Shown: positions 33,018 to 45,454 of the stretch, piece after piece
Numbering within the stretch: the first letter of the stretch is position 1
Layout of the letters: the number at the start of each line of letters is the position of its first letter
The notes under the pieces: model-generated
Told to the model about the DNA's origin: nothing
The model's input: only the letters and a program-made list of their open reading frames with translations
The model's database searches: none
From: Conidiobolus incongruus B7586
Taxonomy: Eukaryota; Entomophthoromycota; Entomophthoromycetes; Entomophthorales; Conidiobolaceae
DNA length: 64,000 nucleotides
Direction: 5' to 3'
NCBI GenBank assembly: GCA_000697335.1
Contig: JNEM01013732.1
Location: 1 to 64,000, forward strand
Made by a program: the position numbers and the translations under genes

Positions 33018-35824
33018 TTAATTGAAGTTAAAAGATTGCTCAAATTTAGGAGGATTAGCAAGTGATTGTAATTCAGCAAAGAGGGCAAACACTCGGGAAT
33101 CAACCTCTTTGGTGAATGTGATATTTTCCAAAGTTACCATGAAAGGTGAGTAAATTTCGAGGTAATCGCGACCGAATTCTCTGAAGCGACCAGCCATAAT
33201 TCTGAAGAGTGTATCTTCGGCGTGATTGCGGCCCTGGCTGTCCAAATGGGCTAAATATTTGGATAAAATAGAGCAAAAGCCTTGGAATACGAGGAAAATG
33301 TTATTTTTCAATTCTTGTCTAGCAGATGTTAAATTAGTTTGAAGTGATGAAATTTCGTCGGCATAAGGGTCAAAATCATCGGTTTGCATAGAGTCCTCAG
33401 GTGTCAAGCGTTTGATCTGAGTTTCAATATCTAAAATCCAATATCTCAATTTGTTAATTGTGTTTTGTAAAATCTCCCAAATGTGGGCGCGATGATAATG
33501 CTGCATAGCATTTTCACTAAATAGATAGTTGATAATATTTGCGGATGTAATAAGATTGTAGTTGGTGAATTTGTCGAGTTGGATACCCATCCATTGGGGA
33601 ATGGGAGCCCAAAATGATACAACGATTTGAACGAGGTGATCTTTAGCTGCATCACTATCGATCAAAAATTTGAAAATAGCAGAATAGCGTTCAATGACAT
33701 TCAGCATATGACTGAAACTCTTACTACCTTGGACAAGAAGTGTTTCTATAACAATTTCACGGATAAGATCAGCTGTTAACTCAGGATTAGCGCTTGCTTC
33801 ATTAATACAATGCTTAATCATATTGATATCCGCCTTGGATTTGATGAAACCATCTAGTTGTTGTTGGAGTTGGAGTTGAGCTTGAGGTGTATTTTCTTCA
33901 ATATTTTTGAATTTATAGTGGGGTTCTGGGCTCAAATCGCCAATCAAAGCTTGTAAAGGCTCGGGAACGGCTTCTTTAATTCTTTCATAGTAAGCAAGAC
34001 GAATGCATTTTTCTAAAGTTCCAGCAACGAAAATTCTACGGAAATCGACAGGTTCTAAGTCCCAAACAGGGCCAAATGATTCAAAGTCCCATTTATATTC
34101 AATGTGACTAAGGTGATGACTTAACCAATTGTAGAGACGGTTGATGCATCCGATATCGAGATCGGAAATCTGTTCGTAAATACCGGGCACAGCATTCTTT
34201 AAGGCAAATGTAAAAGCAACAGGTGAACTCTTGATCCCTTCAACGATTAAAACACCATAGTAAACAGGCTTGTGGCAAGGACTGGGCAATGTTAAAATTT
34301 TGTTAAAAATGCATTCAATAATAATTTTTTCTAAGCTTAATAAACTTTGAGATACAGAAATCTCACCAGCTTCTTGTTCTGGATCTATTTCTTTAGCGGT
34401 GTAGAAAGTTTCAGCAGGGAATGATGATGGGATAGACAAGACATATTTGATACATTCTCTGCGATTATGTTCCATTAAATCAATGAGGTCGGATATGACA
34501 TCTGAAATGATATAATAAGCAGGTGATTGACATTTGGTTAAATGCTCAGAATAACAAAAGAATACATTGGTAGGTGTGGGATAAGTGACTGATGAGTCAT
34601 GGGGAACAGGGTTGAATTCAGGAACATCGTGTTGGAGAGCAGATCCCAAAGTTGATTCAAATAAAGTATAGGGTTTGGGAAGAATTTGAGCGTCCCAATT
34701 CTGTTCTTTCAACTTGAGCATTTGAGCCCAGAGTAATTCCAATTTGTCACTGGGAACTTCTGAGTATCCCTTTTGATGCACAGTTAAAACTTGTAATCTA
34801 GGATCTTGAAGTGTTTTACGAGCATTTATGTATTTTTCAATTGATTCGAAAATTCTGTTAAAGTCGTGAGGATTACGCTCACTTAAATCTCTGGCTGCCC
34901 AAGGCAAAGAAGCCAATACCAACCCAACCATACAATCAATGCGGTCCTAAGAATATGATTAGTAAACTTAGAATACTAAATAATGCATCGAATAATACTT
35001 TGATTGGGTTTTCTTCATTTAATACAGATAATAGGTTGTTATAAATAGCAATAAGATTAGAAGATAAAATCATATTTGAGTTAACTAATTCAGCGAAGAA
35101 TCGAAGCTAAAAGTTTGATTAATTACATGATAAATGGCAGATTTTAAGCTGTTGTCTTACTAATATTTTAGCCCTGCGCCAATCTCCAGTTTCTAAAGCG
35201 TGAGAGAAACCAGTGGATGCTCTATTGACAATTGCACCACCCAAATCATAATTGCGAGCGGTTAATAAGCCGACTAAAGTTCCGTAAATGGAGGATTTAT
35301 GTGGTAATTCAGAGATACTAATTATAAACATTAGTATAAGAATGTGTATTTAATATATATTATAGTATTTACCATTTTTCAAAAATATCTAAAATTAAAT
35401 CTGAATGCTTAGAGTAATCCTTCTCTAAAATTTCTGCTAAAGTTTCCAAATTATTTTGTAGATTTTTGGATATCTATTTAAAATTAGATAAATATAAAGT
35501 ATCAAATACAGGTATTAATAATATAGTTACATTATCTCCAACCCTAAGAATCAAATTTGAAAGCCGATGCTCGAAAGTATCTTCTTTAGGGGGTCCCTGA
35601 TTATAACCTCTACTTCTATTATTGTAGTGGCCTCTGTGGCGGTCTCTACCGTAGGGTTTATTGTGATCTAAAAGAAGAACTTAATATTGAAAATATTGTG
35701 ATAGTATAAATAAACATACGACCAGTTCTAAACCCTCTTGAAGCTTTATCTAAAATATAGTGCCAAAATTAGTAAAATGATAAATGTAATATAATTAAAA
35801 ATAAAATATACCGTAGTAAACCAT
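33018..35824 (-). CDS. NCBP1: Nuclear cap-binding complex large subunit (CBP80)
   Basis: Large subunit of the nuclear cap-binding complex, which with CBP20 binds the m7G cap and couples capping to splicing, 3' processing and export. Seven exons (35812-35824, 35720-35749, 35531-35667, 35373-35473, 35161-35317, 34999-35106, 33018-34946) join in frame to 824 residues; human NCBP1 has about 790. The first exon is 13 nt and encodes only MVYY plus one base. A basic Arg/Gly/His-rich N-terminus (GRDRHRGHYNNRSRGYNQG) precedes the MIF4G-like repeats, which begin at EDTFEHRLSNLILRVGD. Family hallmarks include GLLTARNYDLGGAIV near residue 120, RIDCMVGLVLASLPWAARDL at the start of the last exon, and the C-terminal LFRIMAGRFREFGRDYLEIY. 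No defects seen. The spacing and helix-rich composition fit the all-helical family throughout. Confidence 0.92.
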
Positions 35825-36998
35825 ATCGAATGCTCTTTTCAATATTTCAAAATAATGTGAGATAGATATATAATAAACTGAAAATAGTGTATATATTTAA
35901 ATTATTAAAGAAAAGGGTTGGTATATTAGTTGAAAATGTGAGTAATATTTTTATAAATGAGTATTATATTCAAAAAATATATAATTTCGTTATTTTAATC
36001 TATTATACCAATGTTGATTGCATCATAAACATTTTGGGGAAACACTTAATTTTTACCCTCTTTGATTCGATTATTATGATTATGGGATTAATTTATTTAT
36101 TTTGATCATAAAAATTAAATGAAACAAATATGTTAATATTGCCTTTAATATAACCTCTTTGAGATTAAAAATAAATCAAAAAACAAATATATTATATTTT
36201 TGTATATTTTTGGTTACGATGTTATAATTATTTATATAAATATTTGGAATTTAAATAGCATATTAAATATAGTTGAATTACTAATAACAGCAATTTTGGT
36301 TCAAGGTTCAACTTGATAACATAATATATCTTAAGGTCAATGATATTATATTATTAATAATACAAGCCTTAATAACTTATATATGAAATCATAAAATAGA
36401 TATTTTGTAAGGAAATATTATTTCTGAATTGGCAATGTACAATTCTGGTAATATGGATTCAATTCATATTAAAAATATTGAATGAATGAACAGAGCTATT
36501 TTAAAAGTTTGTATTTGATTAATTATAATTAAAAATACTTTTAAAAATTTTCAAGTAATTATACTGTTTATGCATCAAAATTGTTCAAAGCATACCTGTA
36601 TATAATAATAATATCCAATTGATTGTCAATTTGATTGAGATAATTAAACTGAATTGGTTAACTTTGGTAGCTAATATTATTTTGAAGAATATTTGTAGTG
36701 TATCATTTTGTAAAGTTTGCTATTTTTATATTATTCATCTCTTAAAAATAAACTGTTTTTAAAATCAATTTTAATTTTAAAATCTATCACTATATTGGAT
36801 TATTATACAATTTTAATTGTCAATTTATTACTTCAGTATATACAATTAAACTAAAATTTTTACTTAATGATAATAAATATCAATTTTCCAAGTCATTTAT
36901 ATAATTCACTCATATTAGTCTATCAAGCAAAAATTTTATTTAATTATATAAAATATTAAAATGTAATAATGGTGTTATTAACTAGATCAAAGAGACAC
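35825..36998. other. Intergenic region
   Basis: About 1.2 kb between the NCBP1 start and the NOC2 stop (both minus strand). AT-rich, no supportable gene; a 72-codon frame at 35887-36105 is A/T-driven and rejected. Confidence 0.5.
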
Positions 36999-39858
36999 TT
37001 ATTCATCGTCGTTTTGAGTTTGTAAAGTACGTTTCCTAGATTGGTTAACCTTAACAATTTGTTTATATTGTAGTCCTAATGGAGTCTTGAACACATCAGT
37101 ATCGCGCATAAAGGTTTTCTAATTGCTATTATTAATAAACGGTATAAAATGATATTATAAAATCGCTTACCAAGCTGTTCAAATTGCTGGGATTAAATCT
37201 AACATTCTCTCTCTTCTGGCTAACGAAATCGGAAGTCTCTTTAATCTTGGTGAGTAGGACTTGAACGAATCTTGGAGTATTGGGAGCGGTTTTCTTAGCG
37301 AAACGTTTCAACTAAAATAAGTTCACATTAAAATCAAGGTTATATAATCAATGAAATATAATGACTTACGTATAAAGTGGTTGGTAAAACAATTTCAGGG
37401 AAAGCAATGGAGGTGGATAGACAGGAGAAGTAAGCCAAGAAACATTCGTTTACTAATCTAGAAAGTTCATCCTAATTAAAATTGAAATTAATATATTTCA
37501 GACTATTTAGAAAAAAATGAAAGCATACCTGATAAGGCTTAGTTCTTAACTGAGTCTTAGGAGCTTTGATAACTACATCGAAATTGAGAGGTTTTTCGGT
37601 AGAGGGCTTGGGCTTCTTTTGAAATTCATTAGATTCTAAGATCTAATAGCAATTGCATTAAGAAAAAAAGAACATATTAAGTAATATAAAAAATACCTCA
37701 ATTAAATATGGAGCAATAGGAATATAGATCTTGGTAGATTGCATAATGGGAATCAAAGCCTTGATACAGTGGAACTTCAAGGGGAAATACTTGGGACTGG
37801 GAATTAAACTCAAAGTTCCGAGAGTAACTTGAACGAAAGGATAAATCAAAGGTTTAAGAGGAGATTCGCCATTTTCTTGCTCTAATTTAACATTACAATA
37901 GCTGCACAATACTTGAGACCAAAAGTAAATGCTATGGATGAATTGAAAGTTGTATACTTGTTGGTAAGAGTCTTTGGTTTTGTTAGTAAGAGAGGCTCTT
38001 AAGTGCATTGCAAGACGTCTGATAAATTGAAAGGCATATTGGTAACTGACAGCGAAATCTTGACCAAATAATTCGACACCACAATTGCGCATCATTTCAA
38101 TTTGAGGTAAATTGAAGGCAGTAATGTTTTTGGTATTTCTGATATAAGACATATATACACCCTAAATAATTTACCATTAAAGATACAAATCAGACAATAT
38201 GAAATAATAGTTACCTTGAGAGCAAGTTCTAAGAACTCTTTGGAAGTTCTTGATAAGTTCTTGAGAGTAATGAAAGCCAAAAGTCTAACTTTATCATCTT
38301 GAGCAGAACCGAATAATTTTAATAAAGTTTTGACTAAATCTCTAGATAATTTAGGGAAACTGGCGAAATAAACCAAGATGGATTCGAAGCGATCAAGCAT
38401 AAAGGTCAACATAGTGGGCTCAGTTAACTGTTGAAGCATATGGAGACAGCTGGAGAGGTAAGATTTGGCTAACAAATGAATAGCTTTCCAGTTTTGGTAA
38501 GTATTAGGTAATTTGTTGTTATTGGGTTTAAATTTGAGAGTTTCGTTAAAGAAAGCAGGTACAAGTTTCATTGTCTTGACCATGAGTTGATTGAAAACTA
38601 GAAATATAAATGAGAATTTGAAATAATGATTTTATCACAAATTTTGATTACCTTTATCGTTGTTAATCTTGTATTTGGATGGCTGAGCTTCTTCACCTTC
38701 TTTCTTTTGATCATGAAGATGAGCACCAACTTTGAAAGCACTTAACAACTGATTACAAGCTTTCAAAGATTTTTTCTAAAACAAAGGGTCAGATTTGATT
38801 GGAAATCCTATCAATTTAAGGACTATACCTCCGTAATTTGTTGTTCCCAACCTGAAATCAATTTCAAAGAAACCAAAACAGTTTTATCGGACTCCTAAGT
38901 TTGAAAGTCAATTGAAGTCATTTAAAATCCAAGAAAATTCTTACGTTAGCATCATCTTTGTCATCAGCTTCTTCATGGTCGTCAGCTTCATCTTCGTCCT
39001 CTTCTTCATCTTGAACATCAAAATCTAATAAAGCTTTGTCGTTTTCTTGAAGAAATTTGTAAAATTCAGGATCTTTCTCCTTTAAAGCAGCCATATCTTG
39101 TTTCATGGATTCAACAGCACCATCGACATCTTCTTCTTCTTCTTCTTCCTCATCTTCCTCATCTTCCTCATCATCATTTTCATCTTCGTTTTCATCATCA
39201 CTTATATCCATGGTAGTATCTTCATTATTTTCAATTTCGTTATCATCATCGCCTTCTTCGTCACTAACATCCATATCATTATTTTCTTCTTCGTCACTTG
39301 ATAATTCAACCTCATCTAAATATATGGTTAGAAAATTGAAAATAAAAGTCATAAATTATTTAAATTTACCCTGAAGTACTTCTAAACCTTCAAAATCATC
39401 GTCTAATTTAGATCCTTGACCTTTAGATTTTTTCTATATTAATTTAATTAATAATTACTTGTAAACATGTATTTAACATAATTACTGTAAGTTTCAATAG
39501 ATTAATTTCATTTTCTCCTCTATATTAAAACAATATTATTAGATATTGAATGACATATTACAAATAAAAATATAATTTTACTCTTCTTCAGAAGATTCTT
39601 CAATTACTTGAACTCTAGATTTATTCTTTAATTTTTCTTTTTCAGCAGCTAAACATGAATTGAAATATGAATAAACTGTAATAAAATTTATAATAAAAAA
39701 TAAAAACCTTTTTGTTTTAATTTTTCCTTCTTCAATTTTTCCTTTTCCTTCTTTAAATTTTTGTCTTTGATAGCTTTATTTTTTCTGCGTTGCTTTAAAT
39801 GACTTTGTAAATGTTTTTTATTGAATTTTTTAGTTCTCTTGTCGGTTCCTTTTGACAT
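36999..39858 (-). CDS. NOC2: Nucleolar complex protein 2 (NOC2), 60S assembly factor
   Basis: Forms complexes with NOC1 and NOC3 that escort pre-60S particles from nucleolus to nucleoplasm. Thirteen exons (39708-39858, 39582-39648, 39486-39519, 39370-39433, 38945-39315, 38829-38894, 38652-38775, 38215-38597, 37697-38161, 37529-37642, 37370-37471, 37171-37311, 36999-37118) join in frame to 733 residues, near yeast Noc2 (710). The N-terminus is Lys-rich (KGTDKRTKKFNKKHLQSHLK), followed by a very long Asp/Glu tract in exon 5, then the conserved DMAALKEKDPEFYKFLQEND. The core holds MVKTMKLVPAFFNETLKF, VYMSYIRNTKNITAFNLPQI and KFHCIKALIPIMQSTKIYIP, all typical of NOC2, and the end has ENVRFNPSNLNSL and KTFMRDTDVFKTPLG. 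The acidic tract is encoded by a GAA/GAT-rich microsatellite-like stretch, so its length may vary among strains. Confidence 0.92.
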
Positions 39859-40542
39859 TATGATTTATTGAACTAAATTAAAATCTATATTGAAGGTTTT
39901 ATATTATTTCTATTTAATTCAAAATTTATCAAATTGACCATTTTAACCTTTTATGTTATAATTTTGAAATTTTCAAATTATGGGATTATCGATTTTTCTA
40001 CATATCATTAAATCCTAAACCTTGGGTAGAAAATATTGTAAATAACACAGTATATTTTGTCATATAACGTCAGATAATTTTTAAGGTTGATAATAAAGTT
40101 AGTTCAAAACTTTTAAAACGATTATATATATATGAATAGCTTATTTTAATTCTCGAGACAATTAAATATATTTAATTCGTTGTTTAAATAATTTACAAAA
40201 AATCTACATTTAATCAAAGAGTAGTTGAAATGATGACTAATAAAACCAATTAATTTGATTGAGGAAAAACTTGAAATCAATTAGTAATAAACGTGAAAAA
40301 ATAAAATTTGCGATATATAAATGATTTATTGAAATCTAAAGATCTGATTTTTTTAGAATGAATCAAATAATACAAATTAAAATTAAACCTCAAATTAACT
40401 ATTAATTGTTAATTAACATTTTTAAAATTTGAAAAAAAAATATAGAATATATGATCGGTTGGATGAGTATCAACGGACGTACTGTAAATATGCATTGATG
40501 TTTAAATTTTGGGATAAGGGATCAAAAATAAATGTATAAATT
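39859..40542. other. Intergenic region
   Basis: Spacer between the NOC2 start and the FCP1 stop, both minus strand. AT-rich with poly-A/T runs; nothing recognised beyond expected promoter and 3' UTR sequence. Confidence 0.45.
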
Positions 40543-43117
40543 TTAGTCTGTACCTGAATCTTGGATACTCTGTTGAGTATTGAGATCATTTTGATACCCG
40601 TCATTTGGAGATACGTCATTTTCGAAATCCATATCATTGATAGGTGCGTCAGAGTAATCTGAGTCAAGGACCGCCAATCCTTCTTGGAAAAGATCTTTGA
40701 AATCTGGTTCTATGTGTGCTTCCGTATCTTGTTCAAAGTTCTCATTTTCACTAGAAGGTTGATAATTGGGTGATTCAGAAGGAGAGCTGACTCCAGAAGG
40801 GGTATCTTCATCACTAGCAAATTGAATTTCAGGAGTCCTTGATGCTAGATTATCGTTGTAAGGAGAGTCAATGTTAAATGAGGAAGATGGTGACCCATTT
40901 TCATAATCAGATACATCACTTTCTTCTTGCGATATTCTATCGATAATCTTTTTCCTCAAAAATTGATTGGGTTGGCTTGAATCTCTACGTCTTCTCCTCT
41001 TGGTACGACTAGGTGGTCTCAAAGATGGTGATCTTGGTTGCTTCAAATTTGCGTTATTGGGATGAAGATGTGTGTTCTCATCTTGATTAGTAGGTGATGC
41101 ATAACCGCTCTGTGTGTCGCTGATATCATCATCAGTTTCAATGTCAGTGAAGGATTCCTCAAATAATTCTTTAATCTCTGGGTCGTCAAGTGACGGCATC
41201 TCATTTTGCCACTTTTTAAGATAATAGTGGAACTCATTCTCATTAATATTTGGCTCGACATCTGTATTTTCTGTCTCTATAGTTTCTGAAGGATCGACTA
41301 TAATAGGGATATTACTGGTGTTTGTGTATTGAAACATGTCAACGTCTGGAATTGGATAATCTGATTCATTTTTCCTTTCCCATTGAGTTACAGAATCATA
41401 TAACCATTTAGAATGTACAACTTTGATGTTTGGCATTCTAAGTGCTTGGTTCACTTTATGGGTTTGTTTTGTAGCAACCAAATGGGTAGTTTTACTAGAA
41501 ATACTAGTTGAGCATTTAGCACCAAAACTTTCTGCCCATATCCATGCATCTTGCCTAGAAGGATATTAATATGAGAAAAACATAATTAATAGTATATCTT
41601 ACTTGGTAGGATCAGCATCAATAGGAATGATACCACTAAAAGTGATATAAACCCCCTTTAGGACCTCAGATTTCAACTTGGGTAATAAAAATGGAACAGT
41701 GGGCACTACGTTATCTATTTTTTGAAGTTCACGGTTGTCTTGGTACTTGTAAAACATTTCATGGAGACGTTTGAGTTGTTTAAGTGTTAATAATAACTCT
41801 CTGTCATTTTCATTAAGTTGAGCAACATGACCATTTTGAATAGGACTGGTAATAATAGGTCTGGTGGCTTGAGGTTGTTTGGGATCAGCAATAGCTTGAC
41901 TAGTTACTTCGCCATTGACTTCTTTGTTTTCACTGGATCCGTTTTGATTATTCGAATCGGAATTAGACTCTTCAGTATTTTTTGTTTCAATTGCGGTAGT
42001 AGTATTAGGTACAATGGAAGTCGGGTCGTTCTTGTTAGTTTCAGGTAAGTTATTAGCATTAATATCTCCAGTTCCTGGGAAAAATTCAAAGGGCACTACT
42101 CTAATCAAATTTGGTGACCATTCCCAGACATCTGGACGATCATCAATAGCGACTACCATGGACTGGTCAGTTGGAAAGAGCCTACTTATTGATTTTGTGG
42201 AACTCAAATTCTCGTCTCTCGTAATTACACGTTCTCTGAAATATTTATTCTCAGGGTCAATAATCTTGACAACTTCCAAAGCATAACTTCTAACTCCCAT
42301 GGTATAAATATGAAATTCATAGAGTGGGTCTAATTCTTCTAAAAACTTCTTAAGAAAAGGACGAGGTTTTATATAATATATATTGGGAGAGTCATTAAGC
42401 GTAAATTTTCCAATATCGTGAGTAGCAGGATAATTTATATTTTTAGGATCTGACATCCACTCTCTAATTTTAGTATTTAATGAAGCATGAATAATTGTTT
42501 GGTCAAGATCGATAATTAAAGTTAATTTGCGAGCTTTTAACAACCTATTGGCATTTTCTAAATCTAACATTTCTGCATTCTATTTAGAATTATTATTTAT
42601 CCCTTTTTAAATATTGAAACAAAATAAATTTACCTTTTTCGTAGTAGTTATATTATTTGTAGAATGATCAAATTTGATGGAAGCTCTCTCTAATTCATAT
42701 TTATTATGAGATAAGTTAAGATCTTTACCACAATCTACACAGAGGCCTGCAAGTAATGTTTCATGTGTACATTCAACTTCAATTTTGGCGACAAATTCAC
42801 TAATAAAAAAAACTGAATATTAATGGTTGAAATAAAATTGAGAATATTTTAATAATGGAATCGGATAGTGCCACTTACCTCACTGTAATTTCCTCACCTT
42901 CTTCAACCAAGATCGATTCCAAAATGCCTTCGAATTGAGCAGTTAAAAAATACCTCAAATACTCGGGTTCAGATTCTTCATTTCCATGTCTAGGGTTTGG
43001 AGATTCATACAATAATAGATTCGTGTTGTACTTGACTTCAGAACCAGGTTTTGCCAAAACCTTGATGATGCGAGCAGGGAGATGGTCATTGGGGATACGA
43101 ACTTCTTGAAATCCCAT
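40543..43117 (-). CDS. FCP1: RNA polymerase II CTD phosphatase FCP1
   Basis: Dephosphorylates the heptad tail of RNA polymerase II, recycling it after transcription. Four exons (42879-43117, 42634-42799, 41603-42579, 40543-41554) join in frame to 797 residues; yeast Fcp1 is 732. Order of parts: an N-terminal biotinyl/lipoyl-like domain (PARIIKVLAKPGSEV ... AQFEGILESILVEEGEE); a small Cys-rich segment (CTHETLLAGLCVDCGKDL); the HAD-type FCPH catalytic domain with DLDQT at 159-163 (DxDxT nucleophile motif) and the later acid motif AIDDRPDVWEW; then a BRCT domain split by the last intron (LKGVYITFSGIIPIDAD and KTTHLVATKQTHKVNQALR, HSKWLYDSVTQWERK). The C-terminal 270 residues are acidic and Ser-rich with an RRRRRDSS basic island, as expected for the region that binds TFIIF. 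All catalytic residues are present. Confidence 0.94.
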
Positions 43118-44111
43118 TGAAAAAAGTAGGACTTAATACTAAAGCTTTGGACTAATAATATAGTATAATATAGTTATTTTTGATTAACCGCTATTTGTTA
43201 ATTATAAAAAAATGAATGAATTTTTAAATTCACAAATAAAATTTTAATAACAAAAATTGCATTTAAAATCTTTTAATTTATGCTTTCATTGACTGTCATA
43301 AATTCAAAAATTTTGCTAAAGATCTATTGATGACATAACATTCAAAACCCTATTATCCAATCAAACCACGATTAGTAAGTCGTTCCATTTTTAGAACTAA
43401 TTGAGTATTATTTCAATCTAACCAAATTTTAAATCCACGTTTGTAGTTATTGAAATGCAAATATTGAACTTTGTATAGTATCGATACAATATATGTTAGA
43501 TAAATAAATTCTTTATAAAATATCTAGGTATGGACTTTCACTATTATTATCGAATCTATTATATGGCCACAGGTTAAAACTTTAACGAATATTCATTCAC
43601 ACCTATATGAGAGAAATTAATGTGATATATCACAGAAAGAAATACTTCAAGTACTATGTATTTATGATATAATCCCAACTTTGATATTCTGTTTTATAAT
43701 TGTTATTTCTATTACAGCTATCGATTTGATAGATTAAAATAGACTATAATTATCATGAAATAAATACTCTTGAAATTTTCTTAAATCATAAGGATAATCT
43801 ACCATCAAATGTTTAATTATCGAAAATTCGAGCAAATTTTAATCAGCCACTATATCTTTTATACAGGTTGCCTGTAAAACAATTATAATTTAAATGATTT
43901 TAACTATATAATATAAAATATGATATTAACGTTTTGAATTTTAATATATAATAATTTCATATATAATGTAGTTGGAAATTTTAATATTTACTCAGTTAAT
44001 TTACAATTATAGAATTTATCAAATTCATAGTGTATTTGATATTATTCAAAATATAATTGTAAAAATAATTTATTTTTAGACTTGATTTTTGCTTGAAACT
44101 ATGAATTGTAT
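43118..44111. other. Intergenic region
   Basis: About 1 kb between the FCP1 start and the 3' end of the P2X-like gene. AT-rich, no frame or RNA recognised. Confidence 0.5.
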
Positions 44112-45454
44112 CTATAATAGAATTTCTTCAACTTTAGATTTTTCTTCACTATCACCTAATAATTAATTATAATTAATATAAAATTGAAATAAATCAGATT
44201 TGATTTACCTTTTTCAGTGAAAGATCTATTAGATTGCATGGCAACCTCTATATCTCTCAATGTTTTCAATTCAGGAGGATTATTTTTAGTATTGATAGTA
44301 CTTCCCTCTGACTCAGATAGGTCATATGCTTGTTTTCTCGTCTCTTCCCATTTCCTTGTGCTGGTAAATTTATGCTGTTCATAAATATCCTTCTCTTTGA
44401 CAATGTGTAACATAACAAACTCTACTGCCCACTGTGATAAATCCAGCATTGCCATACCCGCAACAATATTGAGAATCAAATTAATAATATTAAATGCGCC
44501 AATACTTCCTGTTTGAATGAACATTATCCGAATACCATGCGTATTGACAACTGTAAAATGATTCATTGGAGAGGGATCTGTTGATAGAAGATTATCATAA
44601 ACAGACTCGACATATTTGAAATCGGCACCAGGCGCTTCTTGGACAGTTATTTCATAAGTCACCTCCCAAGGACGATACCAAGGATTTTCATAGTTAATTA
44701 AGGCTAAAAGTACTATTCCTTCATATCTCTTAGGCTTGGATCTCTCATTTTCTACTTCATCTAGATCAATTCCTCCTGCTTCTAATATTTGATCTACAGA
44801 GAATACATAATCTTTATCCTTTCCCTTGATAGGAAACTTTAAAATTGGGTTGTCTTTGGAGTCTAGAATTTCCCCTCTCATTGATCTTGAAGTCAAGACT
44901 TCTCCAGTTGTCGGACTCATGATGGAATGATCAATCAGTATTGTGTAATATTCAGGATAGCTAGCGTAAAATGCAATAGCTCTATCATAGTCGTTAGAAT
45001 TATGCTCATAGATATCATAAATACAGTTACGATCAGAAGAGATTAATCCGTGCTGCGAGCTTTGACATCCAGGCTTCAAATCGTTGTATAGAGTCAAGTT
45101 TACTCTAGTAGGGACAAGGATAGAATGTTCAGTTGATCCATAAAATTCAGCTATATATCTGCAGCCCAATGCTGGAGAATAATCCTTAGTACAATAATCC
45201 AAGCTTTTGCTCGATTCAAGCTTTTCAAAATCGGGTACACGCACAGACACCCGAACGCTACCACCCGATGGCTTATCAAGATCCATGTAGCCTCTCTTAT
45301 ACATCAATTCATATAGCCCAATATATAATAATGCTAAAATGGTCAAAAGAGTGTTGAATAAACCCAATCTAGGATCTTTGATCTTCACGACAGCTTGGGT
45401 CTCGAAGGTTGTGGTATTGTCTACAATCCAGTTGATAAACTTTCTGAGAACCAT
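44112..45454 (-). CDS. P2X receptor-like ATP-gated cation channel
   Basis: Predicted trimeric channel related to P2X receptors, with two membrane helices and a large extracellular or luminal loop. Two exons (44209-45454 and 44112-44155) give 429 residues; without the last splice the frame would run on into A/T-rich intron sequence. N-terminus: ETQAVVKIKDPRLGLFNTLL, aligning with the P2X pre-TM1 segment, TM1 at about 32-50 followed by YKRGYMD. The C-terminal half is diagnostic: HGIRIMFIQTGSIGAFNII corresponds to the P2X GIRFDIxVxGxAGKFxII block, TM2 at about 322-345, then YEQHK (358-362), the YxxxK trafficking motif. Four Cys (88, 98, 130, 144) lie in the ectodomain against ten in vertebrates. 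The Lys residues that contact ATP in animal P2X are not evident (VVNTHGIR where animals have a Lys two to three residues before the GIR), so ligand use may differ. P2X-like genes are known in amoebae, algae and early-diverging fungi. Confidence 0.85.

Noticed and set aside
39105-39374. Poly-Ser plus-strand frame
   Set aside because: Pure antisense shadow of the NOC2 acidic tract.
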